Shown: positions 1 to 6,966 of the stretch, one piece after another
Numbering within the stretch: the stretch's first letter is position 1
How the letters are laid out: the number at the start of each line of letters is the position of its first letter
Source: an uncultured Rhodanobacter sp.
Lineage (GTDB): Bacteria; Pseudomonadota; Gammaproteobacteria; Xanthomonadales; Rhodanobacteraceae
Assembly: GCA_903827735.1 (NCBI GenBank)
Contig: CAIKJM010000587.1
Coordinates: 1 to 15,575 of the forward strand
Direction: 5' to 3'
Length of the DNA: 15,575 nucleotides
Made by a program: the position numbers and the translations under genes
Notes under the pieces: model-generated
The model's input: only the letters and a program-made list of their open reading frames with translations
What the model was told of the DNA's origin: nothing
The model's database searches: none

Positions 1-420
1 CGCTATCGTGAGGTGTTCCACGATTTCGACATCGCCCGCGTCGCGGCGATGAAAGACCGCGAGCTGGAGAAATTACTGCTCGACCCCGGCATCATCCGCA
101 ATCGGCTGAAAGTGTTTGCCACGCGCGACAACGCCATTACGGCGCTGGGCGTGATCGACGAGTTCGGCAACCTGGATCGTTATCTGTGGTCTTTCGTCGA
201 CGGCAAGCCGCTGGTTAATCGCTGGGCGGACAGTGGCAGCGTGCCGGCAAGCACGCCGTTGTCCGATGGCATGAGCAAGGCGATGAAGAAGCGTGGCTTC
301 CGCTTCGTCGGCAGCACCATTCTTTATTCGCTGATGCAGGCCACCGGGATGGTCAACGACCATGTGGTGACGTGTTTTCGGCATGCCGAATGCCTTCAGG
401 TGGCCGCTGCGCGGCGATGA
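1..420 (+). CDS. tag: DNA-3-methyladenine glycosylase I, 3' part (N-terminus outside window)
   Basis: Base-excision repair enzyme that removes 3-methyladenine from alkylated DNA. The frame is open from base 1, so the gene begins upstream; 139 residues are visible. Family hallmarks seen: the block PGIIRNRLKV, the segment YLWSFVDGKP, then KKRGFRFVGSTILYSLMQA and NDHVVTC. The His and Cys of that last block (visible residues 121 and 125) match the zinc ligands H175 and C179 of E. coli Tag, a constant offset of 54, so about 54 N-terminal residues are missing, including the catalytic Glu region. The internal GTG at base 13 is not the start, because homology continues before it. It ends at TGA 418-420. 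The next gene on the strand starts 354 bp away, so it is probably not part of the pqq operon. Confidence 0.95.
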   Translation, partial: RYREVFHDFDIARVAAMKDRELEKLLLDPGIIRNRLKVFATRDNAITALGVIDEFGNLDRYLWSFVDGKPLVNRWADSGSVPASTPLSDGMSKAMKKRGFRFVGSTILYSLMQATGMVNDHVVTCFRHAECLQVAAARR

Positions 421-582
421 ACTGTTGCAATACGCGACAGGTTTGTTGGCGATGGGACATGTTGCTATGCAATGCCTTGGCCATGGCGTTTGCTGATCAC
501 AGCATGACGGCCGGCCCCGAGCCGAGTAATACAAGTTGACCTGCCGCAGCGCAGCGCAACATAGACGTCCATTTGCGCAAAC

Positions 583-613
583 TGTCCCACGCCTGGTGAT
601 CAGAATTGGGACA
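583..613. repeat. inverted repeat TGTCCCA-N17-TGGGACA upstream of pqqA
   Basis: Perfect 7-base arms at 583-589 and 607-613, centre at 598, about 177 bp upstream of pqqA. It could be an operator: an AT-rich TTTAAATAG lies just downstream, so the dyad would sit around -38 if that is the -10 region. It could equally be the binding-site end of a decayed insertion sequence, because a relic coding frame on the minus strand ends only 25 bases away (638). The sequence alone does not decide between these. Confidence 0.5.
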
Positions 614-637
614 CTTTTCCCTTTAAATAGAGGACTT

Positions 638-754
638 TCACGCTTCTTCCACTGGTCGGAAATTAGCGCTACGCTCGATTTGCCGTCGGTCTTTGGGAAC
701 CGTGTCGTAGACCCGCTTGACGATGGCGTTCTGCACATTCTCGCCCCAGGCGAT
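638..754 (-). pseudogene. short coding-like relic, family not identified
   Basis: A 38-codon stop-to-stop frame on the minus strand, closed by TGA at 755-757 and ending in TGA at 638-640, with no start codon in its first part. The peptide contains the block VKRVYDTVPKDRRQIERSAN and ends FRPVEEA. The first ~17 codons almost all end in G or C, as in real genes of this genome, so it looks like the C-terminal tail of a broken gene rather than chance. The TGTCCCA dyad just beyond its stop would fit the end of an insertion element, but I cannot name a family. Its right edge nearly touches the pqqA ribosome-binding site. Confidence 0.3.
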
Positions 755-774
755 TCATCTCAAGAGGTGCTCTT

Positions 775-855
775 ATGAAGAAGTGGAACAAGCCGGTGAT
801 CGTAGAGATCTGCGTCGGTTGCGAAATCAATTCGTATTATTCCGGCGATTTCTGA
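775..855 (+). CDS. pqqA: PQQ precursor peptide PqqA
   Basis: 26-residue ribosomal peptide whose Glu and Tyr side chains are joined to become pyrroloquinoline quinone. It reads MKKWNKPVIVEICVGC followed by EINSYYSGDF. The E-x3-Y core is Glu17 and Tyr21, the two residues PqqE crosslinks. The N-terminal K-x-W-x-K-P motif and the EICVG stretch resemble the alphaproteobacterial/Methylobacterium type more than the RIGFEVTMY type usual in pseudomonads. The start is supported by AAGAGG (762-767), 7 bases ahead of the ATG. The gene is shorter than common ORF cut-offs. pqqB follows after 70 bp. Two cysteines (13 and 16) lie just before the core Glu. Confidence 0.93.
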   Translation: MKKWNKPVIVEICVGCEINSYYSGDF

Positions 856-925
856 TGTCCCTGGTCGCCTCCGTGCTGCCAAGCCCGGTGCGCATGCCTG
901 CCGATATCATGTCGGACAGACCCTG

Positions 926-1825
926 ATGCGTATCGTGGTTCTCGGTTCGGCAGCCGGAGGTGGCCATCCGCAGTGGAACTGCCACACGCCTGCGAGCCTG
1001 CGCGCGTGGCGCGAAGACGACGGCGCCAGCCGCCGTACGCAAGCCAGTATCGCCGTGAGTGCCGATGGTGAGCGCTGGCTACTTATCAATGCATCCCCCG
1101 ATTTTCGTCAGCAGATACTGGCCACGCCGGCGCTATGGCCGCAGCGTGATCTGCGCCACTCGCCGATTGGCGCCGTGCTGCTGACCTCCGGCGAGATCGA
1201 TCACATTGCCGGCCTGCTCTCGATGCGCGAGAGCCAGCGCTTCGACCTCTACGCCAGCGAACGCGTGCTGGCGGTGCTGGCCGAAAACGCGATCTTCGAT
1301 TCGCTCAATCCCGAGTACGTCGCGCGCAAGGCCTTTGCGCTCGACCAGCCGCTGGACCTGCTTGGTCTGCGCGTCACGCCCTTTAGCGTGCCGGGCAAGG
1401 TGCCGCTGTTCATGGAAAGCCGCAGCGCCGGCGATCTTGCCGGATCGGCCGAGGAAACGCTGGGGCTGTGCATCGAGCACGATGGCCACCGGATCTTTTT
1501 CATTCCCGGCTGTGCCTCGATGCCGCAGTCGCTGCGCCAGCGCCTGCGCGGTGCAGCGCTGGTGTTCTTCGACGGCACGCTGTGGCGCGACGATGAAATG
1601 CTGGTCGCGGGCGTCAGCCAGAAAACCGGTCAGCGCATGGGCCATATGAGCATCGACGGCGCGGGCGGCACGATGGCCGCCTTCGATGATCTGGACGTGG
1701 CGCGCAAGATTTTCATCCATATCAACACCACCAATCCGGTGCTCAACGCCCACGCACCGGAGCGTGCAGAAGCCGCCGCGCACGGGTGGGAAATATCGCA
1801 CGACGGCATGGAGATTTCGCTATGA
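926..1825 (+). CDS. pqqB: PQQ biosynthesis protein PqqB (metallo-beta-lactamase fold)
   Basis: 299 residues, the normal family length (about 300). The N-terminus MRIVVLGSAAGGGHPQWNC is diagnostic for PqqB (Gly-rich loop 8-13, Cys19). Further family blocks are INASPDFRQQI (54-64), LLTSGEIDHIAGLL (85-98, the degenerate form of the metal-binding loop), GQRMGHMSI and the C-terminal HINTTNP. The fold is that of metallo-beta-lactamases; the family is thought to act as an iron-dependent hydroxylase on the tyrosine part of the PqqA-derived intermediate. ATG 926 has only a weak ribosome-binding site (CGGACAGA, 913-920), so translation may depend partly on pqqA. The stop overlaps the pqqC start as ATGA. 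Confidence 0.96.
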   Translation: MRIVVLGSAAGGGHPQWNCHTPASLRAWREDDGASRRTQASIAVSADGERWLLINASPDFRQQILATPALWPQRDLRHSPIGAVLLTSGEIDHIAGLLSMRESQRFDLYASERVLAVLAENAIFDSLNPEYVARKAFALDQPLDLLGLRVTPFSVPGKVPLFMESRSAGDLAGSAEETLGLCIEHDGHRIFFIPGCASMPQSLRQRLRGAALVFFDGTLWRDDEMLVAGVSQKTGQRMGHMSIDGAGGTMAAFDDLDVARKIFIHINTTNPVLNAHAPERAEAAAHGWEISHDGMEISL

Positions 1826-2589
1826 GCGCCGAGGCATCACCTGCGCTGGTTTCGCCCGAACAGCTGGAGGCCGAGCTGCGCGATATTGGCGCCAGGCTGT
1901 ATCACAGCCGTCATCCGTTCCACGCGCTGCTGCACGCCGGCAAGCTCAACCGTGGCCAGGTGCAGGCCTGGGCGCTGAACCGCTTTGAATACCAGCGCTG
2001 CATCCCGCTCAAGGACGCGGCGATCCTGGCGCGCATGGACGATCCCGCGCTGCGGCGCATCTGGCGCCAGCGCATCATCGACCACGACGGCAGCGCGGAA
2101 GGCGAGGGCGGCATCGCGCGCTGGCTGCATCTGACCGACGCGCTTGGTCTCGATCGCGAGCTGGTCAGCTCCGGTCGCGCCCTGTTGCCCGGCACGCGTT
2201 TCGCCGTGCACGCCTATATCCATTTTGTGCGCGACCGCAGCTTGCTTGAGGCGATCGCCTCGTCGCTGACCGAACTGTTTGCCCCGACGATCATCAGCGA
2301 ACGCGTCACCGGCATGCTGCGGCACTACGATTTTGTGTCGCGCGAATCGCTGGCGTACTTCGAACATCGGCTGACCGAAGCGCCGCGCGATTCGGATTTT
2401 GCGCTGGACTATGTCAAGCGGCATGCCGACACCGCGGAGAAGCAAGAACTGGTGCGCGCCGCGCTGCGCTTCAAATGCAGCGTGCTCTGGTCGCAGCTCG
2501 ACGCGCTGCATTTCGCCTATGTGGAACCCGGCGTGGCGTGGCCCGACGCCTTCGTGCCGGCAGACGCTCACGCCGCCGCGGCTGCCTGA
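1822..2589 (+). CDS. pqqC: Pyrroloquinoline-quinone synthase PqqC
   Basis: Cofactor-free oxidase that performs the final ring closure and eight-electron oxidation to PQQ. 255 residues, with the all-helical heme-oxygenase-like fold. Residues matching the Klebsiella PqqC active site appear at a constant offset of +4: Tyr27-His28, Arg54, Gln58, Lys64-Asp65, Arg84 and His88 (in RQRIIDHDG). The ATG at 1822 overlaps the pqqB TGA. A GTG 36 bases earlier keeps the frame open but would extend into pqqB and is not supported by homology. The tail is alanine-rich and ends one base before pqqD. Confidence 0.96.
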   Translation: MSAEASPALVSPEQLEAELRDIGARLYHSRHPFHALLHAGKLNRGQVQAWALNRFEYQRCIPLKDAAILARMDDPALRRIWRQRIIDHDGSAEGEGGIARWLHLTDALGLDRELVSSGRALLPGTRFAVHAYIHFVRDRSLLEAIASSLTELFAPTIISERVTGMLRHYDFVSRESLAYFEHRLTEAPRDSDFALDYVKRHADTAEKQELVRAALRFKCSVLWSQLDALHFAYVEPGVAWPDAFVPADAHAAAAA

Positions 2590-2590
2590 G

Positions 2591-2869
2591 ATGAGCACGC
2601 TCGACAGCCGCAGCACGCCGCGCTTTCTGCCCGGCGTGCGCCTGCATCACGATCAGACGCGCAGCCAGTGGGTGATTCTCGCGCCCGAGCGCGTCATCGA
2701 ACTCGACGAGATCGCGCATGCCATCGTGCAGCGCTGCAACGGCGAGCGCAGCGTCGAAACCATCGTGGCGGAGCTCGCCGCTGAATTCGACGCCACCACC
2801 GAGGAGGTTGGCGGCGACGTGATCGCGTTGATCGACGACCTGATCGGCAAACGGATACTGCGCCTATGA
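2591..2869 (+). CDS. pqqD: PQQ biosynthesis peptide chaperone PqqD
   Basis: 92 residues. Small winged-helix RiPP recognition protein that binds PqqA and presents it to PqqE. Family features: the opening strand PRFLPGVRLHHD, the QWVILAPERVIELDEIA block, and the wing region CNGERSVETIVAELAAEF. The start ATG is one base after the pqqC stop, and the TGA overlaps the pqqE ATG (2866-2869), so D and E are translationally coupled, as expected for proteins that act as a complex. It is a separate polypeptide here, not fused to PqqC or PqqE as in some species. Confidence 0.95.
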   Translation: MSTLDSRSTPRFLPGVRLHHDQTRSQWVILAPERVIELDEIAHAIVQRCNGERSVETIVAELAAEFDATTEEVGGDVIALIDDLIGKRILRL

Positions 2870-4014
2870 ACATCATGCTCGCCGAAGCCACCCAGGCACG
2901 CGCCGTGGCGCCGCCGCTGGCGGTGCTGCTGGAACTCACCCACCGCTGCCCGCTGGCCTGCCCGTACTGTTCCAATCCGCTGGAGCTGGCCTCGCAGCGC
3001 GAGGAGATGGATACGGGCGGCTGGCTCGACGTGATCGACCAGGCCGCGGCGATGGGCGCACTCCAATTGCATTTTTCCGGCGGCGAGCCGGCGCTGCGCA
3101 AAGATCTCGTCGAACTGCTGCAGCGTGCGCGCGAGCGCGGCCTGTACAGTAACCTGATCACCTCGGGCATCGGCATCGACGAGGCCAAGCTCGATCGCAT
3201 GATCGAAGCCGGGCTGGATCACGTGCAGCTCAGCCTGCAGGACGCGACACGCGAATCGGCCGATCACATCGCCGGCTACCAGGGCAGCTTCGACAAAAAG
3301 CTGCGCTTCGCCGGCTGGGTGCGCGCGCGCGAGCTGCCGCTGACGCTCAACGCTGTGGTGCATCGGCACAACGCGGGCAACGTGCCGCGCATGATCGAGC
3401 TGGCGCTGCAGCTCGGCGCCAGCCGGCTGGAAGTGGCGCACACGCAGTACTACGGCTGGGGCCTGGTCAATCGCGCCGCGCTGATGCCCAGCCGCGAGCA
3501 GCTCGATGCGGCCACCGCCGTGGTCGAGGAAGCGCGCGTACGCCTGCGCGGCCAGCTGGTGATCGACTATGTCACGCCGGACTACTATGCGCGCCGACCC
3601 AAGGCCTGCATGGGCGGCTGGGCGCAGAAATTTCTCAACATCAGCCCGCGCGGCGACGTGCTGCCCTGCCATGCGGCCGAAACCGTTCCCGGCATGCAGT
3701 TCGACAACGTGCGCGATCGCGCGCTGCTGGATATCTGGCAGCACGGCGAGGCCTTCGAACGCTACCGTGGCACCGCGTGGATGCCCGAGCCATGCCAGAG
3801 CTGTCCGAAGAAAGAGGTCGACTGGGGTGGGTGCCGCTGCCAGGCGCTGGCCTTGAGCGGCACAGCCGATACGCTGGATCCGGTCTGCGAGCGCTCGCCC
3901 GACCACGCGCGGATCCTGCAGGCTGCGATGGATGAATCAGCAGCGGCGATGCCGCCGCCGTTCGTCTACCGACGCCCCGCCAGAAAAGCTTTACCCGGTG
4001 AGAGTCCGGCGTGA
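2866..4014 (+). CDS. pqqE: PqqA peptide cyclase PqqE (radical SAM/SPASM)
   Basis: 382 residues. Forms the C-C bond between Glu and Tyr of PqqA. The radical-SAM cluster motif is Cys28-x3-Cys32-x2-Cys35 in HRCPLACPYC, followed by SGGEP (71-75) for SAM binding. The C-terminal SPASM domain carries all the expected auxiliary-cluster ligands: Cys248, Cys268, Cys310, Cys313, Asp319, Cys323, Cys325 and Cys341. As I recall it, this is the same numbering as the Methylobacterium enzyme, including the unusual Asp ligand (EVDWGGCRC). The start overlaps the pqqD stop. No pqqF/pqqG-type protease gene follows, so PqqA processing must be encoded elsewhere. Confidence 0.97.
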   Translation: MNIMLAEATQARAVAPPLAVLLELTHRCPLACPYCSNPLELASQREEMDTGGWLDVIDQAAAMGALQLHFSGGEPALRKDLVELLQRARERGLYSNLITSGIGIDEAKLDRMIEAGLDHVQLSLQDATRESADHIAGYQGSFDKKLRFAGWVRARELPLTLNAVVHRHNAGNVPRMIELALQLGASRLEVAHTQYYGWGLVNRAALMPSREQLDAATAVVEEARVRLRGQLVIDYVTPDYYARRPKACMGGWAQKFLNISPRGDVLPCHAAETVPGMQFDNVRDRALLDIWQHGEAFERYRGTAWMPEPCQSCPKKEVDWGGCRCQALALSGTADTLDPVCERSPDHARILQAAMDESAAAMPPPFVYRRPARKALPGESPA

Positions 4015-4016
4015 TG

Positions 4017-4042
4017 CGCGGCTGACTAAGCCCATAGCCGCG
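4017..4042 (+). terminator. GC-rich hairpin just after pqqE (partial terminator or mRNA end structure)
   Basis: Perfect 7-base arms CGCGGCT (4017-4023) and AGCCGCG (4036-4042) around a 12-base loop, starting two bases after the pqqE stop. No T-run follows, so it is not a classical intrinsic terminator. It may stabilise or attenuate the pqq message before the next genes. The rest of the 140-bp gap to 4155 shows no convincing promoter. Confidence 0.4.
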
Positions 4043-4154
4043 GTCTCCACCTGTCAAAGCCTGCATATCACGGTCCGCCCGATCGTCCTATCCGCTCACG
4101 GCTGATTAACAGCGCCGAAAGCGCGACCTAAGCGTGGGGTGGAATGCTGCAGTT

Positions 4155-5234
4155 ATGAGCTTTCCTGCCTGCGATATTCCCAGCCGCGACAAAGGTGCCG
4201 CGCTGAGCCACGTTCGTGCGATCGAGCGCGATGATCCGATGCGCGCTGACGCCGAGGCCTTCGTGGCGCACGTCTATGAGCGCAAGTTCGATGCGCGTCT
4301 GCGTACGTTCATGCCAACGATCCTGGGTTTTTTCGATCGCGACGATCATTTGCGCGCGTGTCTCGGCATTCGCTTTGCGGCGAAAGAGACTCTGTTCGTC
4401 GAGCAATATCTCACGGCGCCCGCCGAAAACTTTATCGCCAGCGAGGCCGCGCTCAGCGTGCCGCGTATCGATTTGCTGGAGGTGGGCGGATTCGCTTCGC
4501 ACCATCCGGGTGACGCGCGGCAGGTGATCCGCTTTTTGGCGCCGCGGCTGAAAGCCATCGGCATCCATTGGGTGATCTTCAGCGCCACCCGGCAAATCCA
4601 CAACGCGTTTCAGCGCATGGGCCTGACGCCGGTGGTGCTCGCGCAGGCGGACAAGCATCGGCTGCAGCCGGACGGCACCGACTGGGGCACATACTACGAA
4701 ACGCATCCGCACGTGCTACTGGGTGACGTCGATGCCGGCTGCGGCTTTTTTGAGAAGCGTGCAAGGCGGCGCGTACAGCTCGTTTCTGCTAACGCCACCA
4801 CCGAAGAGCCGATCATCGAGCTTCGCGAGCACGCGGCAGGAGTGAGCTTCAGCGCATTCTTCGCGATCGCCGCGGTCCGCTCTTGCTCGATGCTGCCGGC
4901 GCCCATGGCGCGTCAGCATTTCTCGATCACGTGCAGCGCTTGGCGGACCAGCTCTCCGCCGCTGGCGTGCGGCGCGTGGCCAGCCGGCTGGATAACGGCC
5001 GCGACTGGCTGGCGCTGGATCTGGCGCTGCGCCAGCTCGGGCTGGTGCACGTGCCGGCGCCGATTTTCTTTTCGCCCGCGCAGCTTAGCCACCTGCTCGC
5101 CAGCAGCGGCGCGGATGCCTGGGTCGGGCAGCCGCCGCCGGGCGAGGGCTGGCAATCGGCGGGCGCGGGCCTATGGATCAACCGCAGCGCCAATCAGGCG
5201 GCGCCCGCGTTACTGCCGGGCACCGCCTGTGTGA
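4155..5234 (+). CDS. Thermostable hemolysin family (GNAT-like) protein; frame runs past its natural end
   Basis: The first ~200 codons match the thermostable hemolysin family (delta-VPH type, roughly 200 residues): MRADAEAFVAHVYERKFDAR, the LRACLGIR strand, IDLLEVGGFAS, and WVIFSATRQIHNAFQRMGL. The central beta-strand/helix pattern resembles acyltransferases of the GNAT/autoinducer-synthase kind, so an acyl-transfer role is possible (inference); the hemolysin name comes from one Vibrio protein. ATG 4155 has GGGGTGGA 11 bases ahead. Family-like sequence ends near 4750, after LLGDVDAGCGFF, yet no stop occurs in frame until 5232-5234, which overlaps the ligase by ~350 bp out of frame. A six-T run (4745-4750) sits exactly at the expected end: one extra T would give TGA at once (199 residues). 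Frameshift, sequencing error or fusion are all possible. First gene of a four-gene module. Confidence 0.75.
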   Translation: MSFPACDIPSRDKGAALSHVRAIERDDPMRADAEAFVAHVYERKFDARLRTFMPTILGFFDRDDHLRACLGIRFAAKETLFVEQYLTAPAENFIASEAALSVPRIDLLEVGGFASHHPGDARQVIRFLAPRLKAIGIHWVIFSATRQIHNAFQRMGLTPVVLAQADKHRLQPDGTDWGTYYETHPHVLLGDVDAGCGFFEKRARRRVQLVSANATTEEPIIELREHAAGVSFSAFFAIAAVRSCSMLPAPMARQHFSITCSAWRTSSPPLACGAWPAGWITAATGWRWIWRCASSGWCTCRRRFSFRPRSLATCSPAAARMPGSGSRRRARAGNRRARAYGSTAAPIRRRPRYCRAPPV

Positions 5235-6292
5235 CCTACACCTCGGGCACCACGGGTCAGCCCAAGGGCGTCTGTCTCAGTGAGGACAGCCTGCTCGCCG
5301 TGGCGCAGTCGCTGGTGGTCGCGATGCAGCCGCTCGACGTGCGTCGGCATCTGTGCCTGCTGCCGATGGCAACGCTGCTGGAAAACGTGGCCGGCATTTA
5401 CGCGCCATTGATCAGCGGTGCAGAAATCGCGGTGCCGAGCCTGTCGGAGATCGGCTATTCGGGCGCCAGCGGCATCGACGTGCCCAGGCTCTTGCACTGC
5501 CTGCACCGCTATCAGCCGGAAAGCATCATTCTGGTGCCGCAGCTGCTGCTGGCCCTCGTTGCGGCCGCCGAAAACGGCATTGCGCCGCCGGCCTCCTTGA
5601 AATTCATCGCTGTGGGCGGTGCGCGCGTGGGCGTAAGCCTCTTGGCACGCGCCGCGGTGCTTGGCCTGCCGGTGTTCGAGGGCTACGGCCTGAGCGAATG
5701 CGCTTCGGTGGTGACGCTGAACCGGCCCGGGCTTAGCCAGCCGGGCAGCGCGGGCCAGACGTTGGCGCATGCGTCGGTTCGTATCGCGGACGATGGCGAA
5801 ATCCATGTCGCCGGCGCGACCTACCTGGGCTACGTCGGTGACACCGAGTTGGCAGCGCCCGAATACGCCACCGGCGACCTCGGCGAGATCGACGCCGACG
5901 GGTTCCTGCACATCCGCGGCCGTCGCCGCAACGTGTTCATCACGTCGTACGGGCGCAACGTCAATCCGGAATGGGTCGAGGCCGAGCTGGTGCAGCACCC
6001 GCTGATTGCGCAAGCCGTGGTATTCGGCGAGGCGCGACCCAGCAACGCGGCGGTGATCGTGCCGCGTCGCGCGGACATTTCCGCGGCGGCCATGGCAGCC
6101 GCGCTGCGCGAAGTGAACGCCGGACTTCCCGATTACGCGCGCGTCGCCCACGTGGTGCTTGCCGATGCGCCCTTCGACATGGACAACGGCCAGCTCACCG
6201 CCAACGGTCGTCCTCGTCGCGATGCGATCTGGCAGACCTATGGCGATGCCGTGTCCCGCTTTTACGAGCTTCCTACCGAGAATCACTCATGA
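4883..6292 (+). CDS. AMP-dependent acid ligase (acyl/aryl-CoA synthetase-like adenylating enzyme)
   Basis: ANL-superfamily enzyme. From the TTG at 4883 it has 469 residues. Motifs: P-loop TYTSGTTGQPKG (118-129), FEGYGLSE (265-272), YATGDLG with Asp332, and hinge GRRRNVF (346-352). The C-terminal A10 motif reads LTANGRPRR, where the usual catalytic Lys is Arg443. No carrier-protein domain follows. Coding sequence clearly begins earlier: in-frame upstream codons read ELQRILRDRRGPLLLD, which fits the normal N-terminus, but after TAA 4790-4792 there is no ATG or GTG. Only ATT 4856 or TTG 4883 is available, although AGGAG lies at 4838-4842. The true N-terminus may come from a frameshift or fusion with the gene before. 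The substrate is unknown. The end overlaps the next gene as ATGA. Confidence 0.87.
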   Translation: MLDAAGAHGASAFLDHVQRLADQLSAAGVRRVASRLDNGRDWLALDLALRQLGLVHVPAPIFFSPAQLSHLLASSGADAWVGQPPPGEGWQSAGAGLWINRSANQAAPALLPGTACVTYTSGTTGQPKGVCLSEDSLLAVAQSLVVAMQPLDVRRHLCLLPMATLLENVAGIYAPLISGAEIAVPSLSEIGYSGASGIDVPRLLHCLHRYQPESIILVPQLLLALVAAAENGIAPPASLKFIAVGGARVGVSLLARAAVLGLPVFEGYGLSECASVVTLNRPGLSQPGSAGQTLAHASVRIADDGEIHVAGATYLGYVGDTELAAPEYATGDLGEIDADGFLHIRGRRRNVFITSYGRNVNPEWVEAELVQHPLIAQAVVFGEARPSNAAVIVPRRADISAAAMAAALREVNAGLPDYARVAHVVLADAPFDMDNGQLTANGRPRRDAIWQTYGDAVSRFYELPTENHS

Positions 6293-6966
6293 CGTTTCAT
6301 CAAGAACTGCTCGCCGCGACCGAGGCTGAGCGCAATAGCCTGATTTCCATCCCCATCGTGACCCAGGCGCTATCCGGTCAGGCCACCCGCGAACAGTACC
6401 TCGCCTTTCTGCAGGAGGCTTTTCACCACGTGCGCCATACGGTGCCGCTGCTGATGAGCTGCGGTTCGAAACTGCCGACGCGACTGGAGTGGCTGCGCGT
6501 GCTGGTGGGCGAATACATCAAGGACGAGATGGGTCACCAGGAATGGGTGCTCGACGATATCGCCGCGGCCGGCGGCGATCGCGCCAAGGCCGCGGCCAGC
6601 GAGCCGTCCGTGCCGACCGAAGTGATGGTCGCCTACGCTTACGACACGATCGCGCGGCGCAATCCGGTGAGCTTCTTCGGCATGGTGCTGGTGCTGGAAG
6701 GCACCAGCGTGGCGCTGGCGACGCGTGCGGCCGACGTGATGGAGAAAAGTCTCGATCTACCGCGCTCGGCGTTTTCCTATCTGCGTTCGCACGGTGATCT
6801 GGATATCGAGCATGTGGCGTTTTTCATCGATCTGATCAATCAGCTGGACGATCCATCCGACCGCGCCGCGGTGGTGTACGCCGCACGCCGGTTTTATCGA
6901 CTTTACGGCGATATTTTTCGAGATATCGCCGCGCGTCATGACGCAAAGCTGGAGGCGCTGGCATGA
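6289..6966 (+). CDS. TenA-like / heme-oxygenase-fold iron-dependent oxidase (HDO type)
   Basis: 225 residues, all-helical, of the 'iron-containing redox enzyme' family related to TenA, PqqC, UndA and CADD. Candidate metal ligands sit where the di-iron members have them: Glu43 (LQEAFHHV), Glu80-x2-His83 (DEMGHQEW), Glu137 (VLEGTS), and the His168-x3-Asp172-x2-His175 cluster (HGDLDIEH), whose spacing matches the last three ligands of CADD. Presence of metal ligands argues against a thiaminase (TenA) or a cofactor-free PqqC-like role. Known relatives cleave or desaturate fatty acids or amino acids (UndA, BesC). The substrate here is probably whatever the preceding ligase activates (inference). 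The start overlaps the ligase stop, and its stop overlaps the SDR start (ATGA both times). Confidence 0.88.
   Translation: MTFHQELLAATEAERNSLISIPIVTQALSGQATREQYLAFLQEAFHHVRHTVPLLMSCGSKLPTRLEWLRVLVGEYIKDEMGHQEWVLDDIAAAGGDRAKAAASEPSVPTEVMVAYAYDTIARRNPVSFFGMVLVLEGTSVALATRAADVMEKSLDLPRSAFSYLRSHGDLDIEHVAFFIDLINQLDDPSDRAAVVYAARRFYRLYGDIFRDIAARHDAKLEALA

Larger units (their letters stand above)
421..774. other. 354-bp gap between tag and pqqA
   Basis: No plus-strand gene was recognised here. The first ~115 bases show nothing I can interpret. From 536 there is a TTGACC hexamer (536-541) with only a poor -10 candidate (CATAGA, 560-565). Then come the TGTCCCA/TGGGACA dyad, an AT-rich TTTAAATAG (622-630), and a minus-strand coding-like relic, up to the pqqA ribosome-binding site (AAGAGG, 762-767). 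The promoter of the pqq operon must lie here or further upstream. Confidence 0.6.

Noticed and set aside
73..738. Long minus-strand open frame across tag and the gap
   Set aside because: Its left part is the antisense shadow of tag and the right part lacks any protein-like pattern; the coding-like relic at 638-754 is in a different frame.
1786..1821. Upstream GTG start for pqqC
   Set aside because: The ATG at 1822 gives the family-length protein and the same ATGA coupling seen at other junctions.
3993..4066. Bases GGTGAGAGTCC near the end of pqqE with a following GC stem resemble part of a cobalamin riboswitch
   Set aside because: The B12 box is missing, the segment overlaps pqqE codons, and the spacing is too short for the known fold.
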